NCBI GenBank assembly: GCA_016841445.1
Contig: JAENZD010000001.1
Span: 434,001-498,000 of the forward strand
DNA length: 64,000 nucleotides
Direction: 5' to 3'
Source of the DNA: Anaerolineaceae bacterium
Lineage (GTDB): Bacteria > Chloroflexota > Anaerolineae > Anaerolineales > Anaerolineaceae
Positions 44,802 to 53,416 of this stretch are shown here, one piece after another. Position numbers and translations under genes: made by a program. The notes beneath the pieces are model-generated. The model saw only the letters and a program-made list of their open reading frames with translations. It was not told where the DNA came from and did no database searches. Numbering within the stretch: the stretch's first letter is position 1; each line of letters starts with the position of its first letter.

Positions 44802-45875
44802 CTATCGTTTTACACGGGCATTCCCCTCATAGATTGCCCATACTTGATCTTCATCCATCGGCTGTCCATAGTCAGTCAACAGCGTTGCCACCATCGCACC
44901 CGTCGCCCAACCGAATTGAGACCACTTCTCTGGCGCCCACCCCTGCAGGATCGCATATAAAAACCCGCCGACAAATCCATCACCACCACCGATGCGGTCA
45001 TATACTGGGATCTCCCTGGGCTCAACCACAGTCCACTCGTCTTGAGCCAGCATTATGGATCCCCACATATGTGTGTTTGCGTTGACGACCTCGCGAAGCG
45101 TTGTCGCAAACACAGATGCGTTCGGGTAATTTTCTTTAACTCGGCGGATCATTTCCTTAAAACCTTTGATCTTATCCGATATTTCTTTTCCGCCGGCTTC
45201 AGGGCCCTTAATGCCCAGTGCTAACTGAAAATCTTCTTCGTTACCGACCAAAATATCGGATAACCCAGCGATCTGTGAAAAAACTTCACGTAATTCTTTT
45301 TTCCGGCCTGCCCAGAATGATGCCCTGTAATTCAAGTCAAAACTGATCAAGGCGCCAGATTTTTTTGCTGCTTTGGCGATCTCAAGGCAAAATTCACTGG
45401 TTTCGGGGGAAAGTGCACCAATCAACCCGGACATATGTACAATCGCTGCGCCTTCTTTTTCAAATATCCGTTCCAGGTCAAAATCCTTGACATTAAGTGT
45501 CTTTCCCACTTCACCCGCCCGGTCATTAAGAACACGGGGTCCTCTCATCCCAAAGCCGCTGTCTGCGATGTTGAATTGATGCCGGTATCCCCACGGGTTG
45601 CCCTGTGGGACATCTACACCCTCAAACTCGATATTTCTTTTTCTCAGTTCGCCCTTGATGAAATATGAAATTTCACTGTCTTTTACGAAAGTCGTTAATA
45701 ACTTGACCCTTTTACCGAGTGCTGCGGAGATATTGCCAACATTACTCTCTGCACTAGTGGATTGCATCATATACAGGTTGCTCATGTTAACAGGCTGCCT
45801 GTCAACCGGCGTGATACGCACGCCCATGCTTGTTGGAATGACCAGCGAATAGGTATATTGATCTCGAATTTTCAT
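44802..45875 (-). CDS. PfkB-family sugar-acid kinase, 2-keto-3-deoxygluconate kinase-like
   Basis: 357 residues from the ATG at 45873-45875. The PfkB signs are NVGNISAALGKRV near the N-terminus, ISFDLNYRASFW and the catalytic DRIGGGDGFVGGFLYAIL with the phosphate-accepting Asp. The DLNYR-x-x-x-W stretch is typical of KDG kinases, which make KDPG from 2-keto-3-deoxygluconate. No dehydratase that would make KDG is in the window, so another sugar acid or keto-acid is possible. It is the last gene after the LarA-like gene (10-bp gap). Confidence 0.87.
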   Translation of the reverse strand: MKIRDQYTYSLVIPTSMGVRITPVDRQPVNMSNLYMMQSTSAESNVGNISAALGKRVKLLTTFVKDSEISYFIKGELRKRNIEFEGVDVPQGNPWGYRHQFNIADSGFGMRGPRVLNDRAGEVGKTLNVKDFDLERIFEKEGAAIVHMSGLIGALSPETSEFCLEIAKAAKKSGALISFDLNYRASFWAGRKKELREVFSQIAGLSDILVGNEEDFQLALGIKGPEAGGKEISDKIKGFKEMIRRVKENYPNASVFATTLREVVNANTHMWGSIMLAQDEWTVVEPREIPVYDRIGGGDGFVGGFLYAILQGWAPEKWSQFGWATGAMVATLLTDYGQPMDEDQVWAIYEGNARVKR

Positions 45876-45885
45876 ATTAAAACCT

Positions 45886-47169
45886 CTAATCTGTGAATTT
45901 ATCTTTGCATGCCCAAAGCCCCAAGGCTGGATTGCTGATATAGAATACAACCTCTCCGTCTTCAAGCGTATTGAAACCGTTTATTAATTTTGTTGGATTG
46001 TATTTCGAAATTGCTTTATCGTAATCCATGTATAAAAATCCAGCTTTTTCAACTTCTTGCTGGTTCATTTTCTTAACGGCATAAGTGATCTTAAAACGTC
46101 CGTCGGACGAGCCATGAATTAAATGTGCTGCAACGGATTGGTTCTCCAATAAATCCTGATGGTCCTGGCAGAGTTTCAGAATATGCTCACGACCCATGTA
46201 ACCATATCTTCGAATACACAAATCGTTATCGACATCTTCCCCGAATTTTGTTACACCAGGTGCCAGAATGATCAAATCGCCATCGTCTGCAATCGCCATA
46301 CGTGTGCGGTAGATTGCCTTGTTCCCAAGCCAGGTACTCTTGAATTCAGTTTCTTCCAAATAGACCACAATCTTTTTAATGGGCTCTTCAACATACGTCA
46401 GGTTTTTCTCCTGGCTTAATTTCACAGCTTGTTCGAATAAAGCGCGGCTTCGGCCGATATAAAGCCCATGGATACGCACTGCCCCTGCGTTTTCCGATGT
46501 TACAGTCAACACATAGGTTATTGGAATGTGAGAAAGGAAACGCTTCTCTGCGTAATCAAACACTTTACGCACCGGTGAATGGTCTTTTCCCATGATGCGT
46601 TCCATGCCGAATACAGCGCCCAGCATGTGTGATTTGTTGATAATATCTGTGCCACCGCAGCCGACAAGCAGATTCTTGGTGTAATTAGCCATACCGACCA
46701 CCTCATGGGGTACGACCTGGCCAATGGAGATAATACGGTCATAGCTGCCATCCACCAGCCGTTTGTTCACCTCAACTTTGATTGGCGTGTCTATCAAACC
46801 TTCCGATATCCCAGCAATAGTCTCACCGGGTATCTCACCAATCTCGACCACATCAGTGCGCCAATGATGCACAATGAAACGGTCTTTGGGTATATCGCTG
46901 CCAAAAAACGCCTCGATCTCTTCGTTTGTCATTGGGTCGTGGGTACCCAACGCTGGCATGATGTCGACATGGCAGCTATCTTTCAACATCTCATAATACA
47001 TGGCTGTGATCACGCCTGCGCCGGAATGCATCCTCGTGATATCTGGCGGAACAAGCAGTACTTTTTTCAGACTGCTGATATCATCGGCAATTGCTTCATG
47101 AAGTGCATTTTTGATATTGATCAGGTCAATGCCATGTTCATCTGTGGCTTGACGTATTAATTCTTTCAT
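45886..47169 (-). CDS. LarA-family nickel-pincer racemase/epimerase
   Basis: 427 residues from the ATG at 47167-47169, a normal LarA length. The lactate racemase fold is seen as PPDITRMHSGAG, ALGTHDPMTNEE, VVPHEVVGMANYTKNLLVG and DIINKSHMLGAVFG. By position His77, His155, Lys165 and His181 match the catalytic His pair, the cofactor-tethering Lys and the nickel His of LarA; the 10- and 16-residue spacings between the last three are identical. The family uses the nickel-pincer nucleotide made by LarB, LarC and LarE, which are not in the window. Homologues racemise lactate or malate, or epimerise sugar acids at C2. Its neighbours here favour a sugar acid such as mannonate or gluconate. Confidence 0.9.
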   Translation of the reverse strand: MKELIRQATDEHGIDLINIKNALHEAIADDISSLKKVLLVPPDITRMHSGAGVITAMYYEMLKDSCHVDIMPALGTHDPMTNEEIEAFFGSDIPKDRFIVHHWRTDVVEIGEIPGETIAGISEGLIDTPIKVEVNKRLVDGSYDRIISIGQVVPHEVVGMANYTKNLLVGCGGTDIINKSHMLGAVFGMERIMGKDHSPVRKVFDYAEKRFLSHIPITYVLTVTSENAGAVRIHGLYIGRSRALFEQAVKLSQEKNLTYVEEPIKKIVVYLEETEFKSTWLGNKAIYRTRMAIADDGDLIILAPGVTKFGEDVDNDLCIRRYGYMGREHILKLCQDHQDLLENQSVAAHLIHGSSDGRFKITYAVKKMNQQEVEKAGFLYMDYDKAISKYNPTKLINGFNTLEDGEVVFYISNPALGLWACKDKFTD

Positions 47170-47182
47170 ATCATAAACCTTG

Positions 47183-48037
47183 CTACACGCCTGAATAAGC
47201 TGAAAATCCGCCGTCAACCGGCACAATGACACCATTGACAAAACCGGATGCTTTTTCGTCCACAAGCCACAAAAGCGTACCAATTAACTCTTCCTGCTCA
47301 CCGAAGCGTCCCATCGGGGTCATACCAATAATTTTATTCGACCTTTCGGTATATGAGCCGTCATCATTAAACAACAGCGCATGGTTTTGCTTTGTAGAAA
47401 AGAATCCCGGCGCAATGGCATTCACCCGGATACCAACCTTAGACATGTGCACCGCGAGCCATTGTGTGAAATTTGAAATGGCTGCCTTAGCACCGCTATA
47501 TGCCGGTATTTTGGTAAGGGGAGAAAATGCATTCATAGAAGAAATATTGAGAATGACAGCACCATCGATATCTATCATATCCATTGCAAAAACCTGTGTC
47601 GGAATCAGGGTACCGAGAAAATTAAGATTAAAAACAAATTCGACACCTTTTGGATCAAGATCAAAAAAAGTTGTGATCCCTTCGGTTTTTACGAGGTCTT
47701 CCTTATAAAGATATTCTTTTGTTGTTGTGCCTTTCGGGTTGTTTCCGCCTGCACCGTTGATGAGGATATTGCAAGGACCAAATTCTTTGAGGATGATATC
47801 TCTTGCTGCCTTCATGCTGTCAATGTCAAGTACGTTACACTTAACACCCAGGGCAGTGCCACCCTCCAATTTGATCTCTTGAGCTACCTTGTTGGCAGCA
47901 TCCTCGTTCAGGTCAAGAACTGCCACCTTCGCCCCGCACATCGCTAATACTTTTGCAAAATTGCTGCATAGCACACCACCGCCACCGGTTACGACGGCAG
48001 TTTTGCCCTTTAGATCGATTTGAAACGGTAAATTCAT
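47183..48037 (-). CDS. SDR oxidoreductase, D-mannonate/D-fructuronate type
   Basis: 284 residues. Standard SDR with TGGGGVLCSNFAK, INGAGGNNP, NISSMNAF and the catalytic YSGAK. The inserted loop NPKGTTTKEYLY and a second stretch FDLDPKGVEFVFNLNFLG are shared with YjmF-like D-mannonate oxidoreductases, which interconvert D-fructuronate and D-mannonate with NAD(P). A gluconate 5-dehydrogenase role is the alternative. It is 11 bp after the 6-phosphogluconate dehydrogenase gene and 13 bp before the LarA-like gene, so all three are likely one transcript. Confidence 0.88.
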   Translation of the reverse strand: MNLPFQIDLKGKTAVVTGGGGVLCSNFAKVLAMCGAKVAVLDLNEDAANKVAQEIKLEGGTALGVKCNVLDIDSMKAARDIILKEFGPCNILINGAGGNNPKGTTTKEYLYKEDLVKTEGITTFFDLDPKGVEFVFNLNFLGTLIPTQVFAMDMIDIDGAVILNISSMNAFSPLTKIPAYSGAKAAISNFTQWLAVHMSKVGIRVNAIAPGFFSTKQNHALLFNDDGSYTERSNKIIGMTPMGRFGEQEELIGTLLWLVDEKASGFVNGVIVPVDGGFSAYSGV

Positions 48038-48048
48038 CTATTCTCCTC

Positions 48049-49497
48049 TTATACCGTATAAGTAGAAGCTGAAGTTGATCCACCTTCACCAGTCCAGTTT
48101 GTGTGGAAAAACTCACCGCGCGGTTTATCGACACGTTCATAAGTATGTGCACCGAAATAATCGCGTTGTGCTTGCAGCAGGTTAGCAGGAAGGCGTTCGC
48201 TGCGGTATCCGTCATAATAATTGAGCGCAGTAGCAAATGCAGGTACCGGAACACCCTTGACCACTGCGACAGCAAGCACGTTCCGAAGGCTCTGCTGACA
48301 TTTTTCTACGGTATTTTTGAAGAACGGATCCAGCAGCAGGTTGTTTAATTTCGGATCGTTGTCATAGGCTTCTTTGATCTTTCCGAGGAATTTGCTGCGG
48401 ATGATGCATCCGCCGCGCCACATCAAAGCAATCCCGCCATAGTTCAGGTCCCAACCGTAAGTTTCGGCTGCGGCCTTCAGTAATGCATATCCTTGGGCAT
48501 ATGAAACAATTTTTGACATATACAAGGCATTTTTAATGTCCTCGATAAATGTTGTTTTATCGCCATCAAATGATGGTTTTGGACCGGTTAGGATTTTTGA
48601 CGCAGTCACACGTTCATCTTTCATCGCGGATAAAAAACGGGCATAGACTGCTTCACCAATCAAAGTAAGCGGAACCCCTTCATTAAGGGAAGAGATTGCT
48701 GCCCATTTGCCGGTGCCTTTTTGTCCGGCTGTATCGAGTATCTTGTTGACAATGGGTTGGCCGTCATCGTCTTTATAGGCAAGAATATCTCTGGTGATCT
48801 CGATCAGGTAACTGTCGAGGACACCTTTATTCCACTCTTTGAATACCTCATGCATCTCATCTGCAGTCATTCCCAGCAGATCTTTCATCAACTGGTAGGC
48901 CTCGCAAATCAACTGCATATCACCGTATTCAATGCCGTTATGAACCATCTTAACAAAATGCCCTGCACCGTCTGATCCGACCCAATCACAGCAGGGTGTC
49001 TCGTCTTCGACCTTAGCGGCAATCGCCTGAAAAATGGGCTTCACTGCTGGCCAGGCCGCAGGAGATCCGCCTGGCATGATGCTGGGGCCTTTGAGTGCGC
49101 CTTCTTCACCGCCTGATACGCCCGTGCCGATATACAGCAGACCTTTTTCTTCAACATACTTTGTTCTGCGTATCGTGTCCGGGAAATGTGAGTTGCCGCC
49201 GTCAATGATAATATCGCCTTTATCGAGATGTGGAATCAGTTTGTCGATCATGTCATCAACCGGTTTCCCCGCTTTGATCATGATCATGACTTTACGCGGC
49301 GTTGCGAGATTTTCAACCAATTCTTCAATTGAATAAGTACCAGTAATATTCTTATCTTTGGCACGCCCTTCAACAAAGTTGGTTACCTTTTCTGCGGTCC
49401 GGTTATAAACAGCAACAGAGAACCCTTTGCTTTCCATATTCATGACAAGGTTCTCGCCCATTACGGCTAGACCGATCAGTCCGATATCTGCTTTCAT
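48049..49497 (-). CDS. gnd: 6-phosphogluconate dehydrogenase, decarboxylating
   Basis: 482 residues, the long (homodimeric) form. The NADP fold starts IGLAVMGENLVMN, followed by GTGVSGGEEGALKGPSIMPGG, HFVKMVHNGIEYGD and the AALNYYDGYRSERLPANLLQAQRDYFGAHTYER-type C-terminus seen in several adjoining pieces. Active-site Lys and Asn are present in that HFVKMVHNGIEYGD stretch. It converts 6-phosphogluconate to ribulose 5-phosphate and CO2. In this locus it follows a gluconokinase and precedes an SDR, so it completes a route from gluconate to the pentose phosphate pathway. Confidence 0.96.
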   Translation of the reverse strand: MKADIGLIGLAVMGENLVMNMESKGFSVAVYNRTAEKVTNFVEGRAKDKNITGTYSIEELVENLATPRKVMIMIKAGKPVDDMIDKLIPHLDKGDIIIDGGNSHFPDTIRRTKYVEEKGLLYIGTGVSGGEEGALKGPSIMPGGSPAAWPAVKPIFQAIAAKVEDETPCCDWVGSDGAGHFVKMVHNGIEYGDMQLICEAYQLMKDLLGMTADEMHEVFKEWNKGVLDSYLIEITRDILAYKDDDGQPIVNKILDTAGQKGTGKWAAISSLNEGVPLTLIGEAVYARFLSAMKDERVTASKILTGPKPSFDGDKTTFIEDIKNALYMSKIVSYAQGYALLKAAAETYGWDLNYGGIALMWRGGCIIRSKFLGKIKEAYDNDPKLNNLLLDPFFKNTVEKCQQSLRNVLAVAVVKGVPVPAFATALNYYDGYRSERLPANLLQAQRDYFGAHTYERVDKPRGEFFHTNWTGEGGSTSASTYTV

Positions 49498-49671
49498 AAT
49501 TTTTTCCCTTTCTCTTTATATCGAAAAGTTAATTATCTTCCATTAAACATACCAGCTCGAATTATCCCAAAGTAATATTTCTTGTGATGGTTTTTCTGGA
49601 TTAATTGGATCATGTAATATATTTATTTTCATTTCTTGAAGTAGCTTTATTGATTTAAACAAGCCACCTTA

Positions 49672-51093
49672 TCATTCTAAATTGTAATAATATAGATAGT
49701 CCTCATAATGAATCTCATAGAAAGGCTTCATTCCTGGATTTGGGTAAATCTTCCGTGCATTCTTGTATTCATAATCAAATTGATCAATTCCTGGCAGCTC
49801 ACCCACAGCATTCAAGGCAAGGGCTGTTGCGCCCAGCAGTGAGGCGTTCGGATTTTCGCTCACGAGCAGTGGCCGCATCCAAATATCTGCTAACATTTGC
49901 GTCCACCTCGCAGAATTGGTGATTCCGCCAGAGAGGATGATTTCCTTGGGCTCACCGCTTTGCTCGCACAAAATTTGGTAGCACTGGTACAGGTTGAAGA
50001 GGATCCCCATTTGAACTGCAGTATACATATGTTTAAGAGTGTGGTTCGGGGCGATGTTTACCAATCCGGCCAGTCTATCTTCTCGCAAACTGGGGCAGCG
50101 CTCACCAAAAAGGAAAGGCAGGAAGGTTGGGTATGTCAACTTGGAGTCAATCGGATCCTCGAAGTCAGCGTAATCGAACTGCCCTCCTGTGAACTGGTCA
50201 AAGAACCAGTTGATGCAGTTTCCTGCGCTGGGGATGGTTGCACCAGAGATCAGGCCTTTAGCACCACCATAACACCACAAAGAGTGGTCTTCCGGCAGGA
50301 TAGGATTTTCAGTCATCATCCGAAGTGCGGCGCTGGTGCCCACAGAAAGCGTCATGATCCCTTCACGTATAGCGTAATTCCCAACCTGGTTCAGGGCGCC
50401 GTCCGGGTGGGCTGGGACAACCGGGGTGCCTTCAGGCAGTCCAAGCAGTTCTGCACCCTGACGGTTCAAGGGAGCCGTGTGTTGATAATTGACCAGTCGC
50501 CCCAGCTGTTCAGGTTTGACATCAAAATAGTCCAGGGTGAAGGGATCATAATCCAGAGTGTGGAGGTTTAGAAAGCCGGTGCCGCAATGAGTGCTGCGGG
50601 ATTCGCAGAATTCTCCGGTCAGCTTGTGGAAAATGTACCCGCCCTGGGTGACAAATCGCTTATCTGAAAGGTCGATTCCGTGGTCACGGAGGAACGACAA
50701 GACGTGCCGGGGGAAGGTTGGGTAAGGGATGCACCCTGTGCGGCAGTAAAGTTCCCTTGTGAGTTCCGCATCCTCGCGCATCTTTCGGCAGTAGCTTGCT
50801 GTCCCCGGGAAATTCCAGGAGTAAGTGACTGTCAGTGGGTTCATTGACTGATCGCAGACTGCTAAGCTGTGCCATGTACTGCAGATCGCGATCGCTTCTA
50901 TTGGCTTACCTGCCGCTATCTTTTTTCCAAGCCGGCAGACAGCTTGTAGAACCCCGTCCGTATCTGTCTTTCCCTGGTTATCATCGATTTCCGGATCGTA
51001 CCGCTCCTGGATTGTATCGATGACTCCAACCTTGCTGTCAAAGAGCATGGCTTTGGCGGAACTTGTGCTGGCTTCTAAGGCTAAGACGATCAT
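49672..51093 (-). CDS. FGGY-family carbohydrate kinase, probable gluconokinase
   Basis: 473 residues. FGGY layout: ALEASTSSAKAMLFD (ATP region), the IEAIAICSTWHSL strand, GTSAALRMM and GGITNSARWTQMLADI near the end. The family phosphorylates gluconate, xylulose, ribulose or glycerol. Linkage to 6-phosphogluconate dehydrogenase makes gluconate the best guess. It starts 40 bp after the GH13 stop, and a 174-bp gap separates it from gnd, which could hold a second promoter. Confidence 0.88.
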   Translation of the reverse strand: MIVLALEASTSSAKAMLFDSKVGVIDTIQERYDPEIDDNQGKTDTDGVLQAVCRLGKKIAAGKPIEAIAICSTWHSLAVCDQSMNPLTVTYSWNFPGTASYCRKMREDAELTRELYCRTGCIPYPTFPRHVLSFLRDHGIDLSDKRFVTQGGYIFHKLTGEFCESRSTHCGTGFLNLHTLDYDPFTLDYFDVKPEQLGRLVNYQHTAPLNRQGAELLGLPEGTPVVPAHPDGALNQVGNYAIREGIMTLSVGTSAALRMMTENPILPEDHSLWCYGGAKGLISGATIPSAGNCINWFFDQFTGGQFDYADFEDPIDSKLTYPTFLPFLFGERCPSLREDRLAGLVNIAPNHTLKHMYTAVQMGILFNLYQCYQILCEQSGEPKEIILSGGITNSARWTQMLADIWMRPLLVSENPNASLLGATALALNAVGELPGIDQFDYEYKNARKIYPNPGMKPFYEIHYEDYLYYYNLE

Positions 51094-51133
51094 GAATAAG
51101 TTCTTCTTTCGTGGATTACAATGGATTAGAATC

Positions 51134-52822
51134 TTATTGTGTCAGGTCAAGGATGAAATACTGCCAGGGATCAACGATATCTGGCAGAGGATATTCACTA
51201 AACGCACCATCTGCATCAAACGACATCGGTTCAAATTCACCCTCACCCAACAAAGTTGAAAGCTGATAGTCTCCAGATAATGGGCTGGCTTCAATCGATA
51301 GGGTGCAGCCAGAGATTTCCAGGTCGCTGAGGTTAGCTATAACCAGAAGTGTTTGTTCCCCATCCATTCGCAGGATAGGATAAATTTGCCGGCAGTTCGA
51401 TGTGAGCGGCTGGTATTCTCCTGAGCTCAAAGCGGGGTACTGGTTTCTTAACTGGACCAGCATCCGGTAATGGTTCAGGAGTGAGGTTGGATCCTCATCT
51501 TGCAAGGCGACATTGAATTCACCAAAATTGCTGTTGAGGGGTTCCCAGGGCGTACCCTTCGTGAAACCCCCGCCAGGCTCTCCAGCCCACTGCATGGGCG
51601 TACGGATCAATTCGTCTGGTTTGCTCCCGACCATGCCAATCTCCTCACCATAATAAATGAAGGGCGTACCCGGGCCGGTTAGGTAGACAAATGCTGCCAT
51701 CTTGGCTTTCGCCATATCCCCATTGTAAAAGGATATCACGCGTTGCTGGTCATGGTTGGATAGGAATGTGCTGAAGTTCATATCCGGGAAGTATGCGAGG
51801 ATATCCAGGTAGGATTTGGTGATGCGCGGGCCATTCGGGGTATAGACCCCGCCTTTGATATCTTCTGCCAGGTCGAACATGAACAGTGAATCCATGCCCT
51901 GGCTGTATTTTGCAGTTACAAATAAACCAGTCCAGACTTCCCCTACAGTAAACGCTTCCGGATTAACCTGCTTGTAGAACGAACGCCACTCTTCAAACCA
52001 TTGGATGGTTGCTGGGATATCTTGCTGCGCAGCGCCATCGGCAAATAAGTAACGGGCAGCGTCAACGCGAAAACCATCTACGCCGATCTCTTCCAGCCAG
52101 AATTTCGAAACCTGCATCATTTCAGCGCTAACAGCCGGGTTGTCGTAATTGAGATCCGGCATACCGCTCCAGAACACACCGTAGTAATACATATCGTTAG
52201 TGGCATTGAAGTGCCAGGAATCCGAGTTAATTGGACCGGGAATTCGTGGGTCGATTTCAGACCAAACATACCAGGTATGGAAAGGTGATGAAGTGTCAGT
52301 TGATGCCTGGAACCAGGCATGCTGGTCTGAGGTGTGGTTGAGGACCAGGTCGATGATGATTTTGATGCCGCGTTTATTCACTTCTTCCAAAAGCTGTTTG
52401 AAATCCTCCATTGTGCCGTAGTCGCTGTTGACGGCGTAGTAATCTGTGACATCATAACCGTGGTAGGAGGGTGAGGGGTTGATCGGCATCAGCCAGATCC
52501 CGCCGATCCCCAGGTCGGTGGTGGTTTCCGGATCGCCGTCATTGAGATAGTCGAGTGCCTGGATGATGCCCTGGAAGTCGCCGATACCGTCACCATCACT
52601 ATCCTTAAAGCTCCGAACGAATATTTCATAAAAGACGATATCCTTCCACCACTCAACAGGTTCTGGCTCGGGTGTTGGCGTGGGCGAAGGCATTGCAGTT
52701 GGGGTGTGTGTTGGAGTCAGTGGAGAGGGCGAAATGGTAGGGCTTTGGCTGATCCGACTGCATGATGTGATTAATATCAAAACAATCGTCAAAAGGATTG
52801 GTTTTTTTTGTAAGACTTTCAT
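51134..52822 (-). CDS. Lipoprotein alpha-amylase (glycoside hydrolase family 13)
   Basis: 562 residues from the ATG at 52820-52822. Lipobox LITSC, then a Thr/Pro-rich stalk of about 40 residues. The GH13 barrel starts VFYEIFVRSFKDSDGDGIGD. Catalytic and binding motifs are IIIDLVLNHT, GFRVDAARYLF (nucleophile Asp), VGEVWTG (acid Glu) and FLSNHDQQR. The small C-terminal domain is beta-rich. It is anchored outside the cell and cleaves alpha-glucans; exact specificity is unclear. A minus-strand TATAAT is at 52856-52861. Confidence 0.94.
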   Translation of the reverse strand: MKVLQKKPILLTIVLILITSCSRISQSPTISPSPLTPTHTPTAMPSPTPTPEPEPVEWWKDIVFYEIFVRSFKDSDGDGIGDFQGIIQALDYLNDGDPETTTDLGIGGIWLMPINPSPSYHGYDVTDYYAVNSDYGTMEDFKQLLEEVNKRGIKIIIDLVLNHTSDQHAWFQASTDTSSPFHTWYVWSEIDPRIPGPINSDSWHFNATNDMYYYGVFWSGMPDLNYDNPAVSAEMMQVSKFWLEEIGVDGFRVDAARYLFADGAAQQDIPATIQWFEEWRSFYKQVNPEAFTVGEVWTGLFVTAKYSQGMDSLFMFDLAEDIKGGVYTPNGPRITKSYLDILAYFPDMNFSTFLSNHDQQRVISFYNGDMAKAKMAAFVYLTGPGTPFIYYGEEIGMVGSKPDELIRTPMQWAGEPGGGFTKGTPWEPLNSNFGEFNVALQDEDPTSLLNHYRMLVQLRNQYPALSSGEYQPLTSNCRQIYPILRMDGEQTLLVIANLSDLEISGCTLSIEASPLSGDYQLSTLLGEGEFEPMSFDADGAFSEYPLPDIVDPWQYFILDLTQ

Positions 52823-52855
52823 GCATAACTCCATAGACTAACGATCATGGAAATT

Positions 52856-52861
52856 ATTATA
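52856..52861 (-). promoter_or_regulatory. -10 element of the amylase gene
   Basis: Minus-strand TATAAT, 34 bp before the start; TTACCC at 16 bp further upstream is a weak -35. Confidence 0.4.
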
Positions 52862-52917
52862 TCGTGTAAAGTGGATAGGGTAATAATTATAAGATTCACA
52901 ATGTGCGTTTCAGGGTG

Positions 52918-52939
52918 GGGTGGAGCTCTGTCTCCACCC
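52918..52939 (+). repeat. GC-rich hairpin GGGTGGAG/CTCCACCC
   Basis: An eight-pair stem with a six-base loop between the divergent amylase and cutA genes. It has the same design as 30762-30783. Confidence 0.7.
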
Positions 52940-53013
52940 TGTATTTATTAGATTTGTGATATTCTTTACTTTAAGAGGATTTATGCATCTTAGAAATTGT
53001 CCAGGAGAGCATG

Positions 53014-53337
53014 ATGAATGAATATTGTGTGATCATGACCACAACCGGAAGCCAGGATGAAGCAGAAGCTTTGGCGGAAAAAATGGTATCTGAGCATCTG
53101 GCGGCGTGTGTCCAAATCTTGCACATCACCAGCTATTACACCTGGGAAGGCAAACCCAATAAAGATTCTGAATGGCTGCTTTTAATTAAAACCCGAACGG
53201 ACTGCTACCAGGGGATTGAGAATTTTATTCAGGCAAACCATAGCTATGACGTCCCCGAATTATTACAAATTCCGATCAACCAGGGGTTGGAATCCTACCT
53301 GGAATGGATCGATCTGTGTACACATAGGGGAGAGTGA
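53014..53337 (+). CDS. cutA: Divalent cation tolerance protein CutA
   Basis: 107 residues from the second of two adjacent ATGs; AGGAG is 6 bases upstream of it but only 3 from the first (53011). Family motifs are EAEALAEKMVSEHLAACVQI, YTWEGKPNKDSEWLLLIKT and the C-terminal SYDVPELLQIPINQG. CutA is a very stable trimer resembling PII proteins, linked to copper tolerance in E. coli but of unproven role in general. Confidence 0.95.
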   Translation: MNEYCVIMTTTGSQDEAEALAEKMVSEHLAACVQILHITSYYTWEGKPNKDSEWLLLIKTRTDCYQGIENFIQANHSYDVPELLQIPINQGLESYLEWIDLCTHRGE

Positions 53338-53360
53338 AGAAAGGGAAAGAAATAACAACT

Positions 53361-53389
53361 AAAAAGGGCAGACTCGGAAGGCTGCCCTT
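53361..53389 (-). terminator. Terminator between convergent genes
   Basis: AAGGGCAG and CTGCCCTT form an eight-pair stem. On the minus strand it is followed by TTTTTAG, so it mainly ends the oxidoreductase gene at 53417. Confidence 0.85.
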
Positions 53390-53416
53390 ATGCCACTAGT
53401 GGTAAACTGCTAAATT

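Noticed and set aside
49897-50571. 224-codon plus-strand ORF
   Set aside because: Antisense shadow of the FGGY kinase gene.
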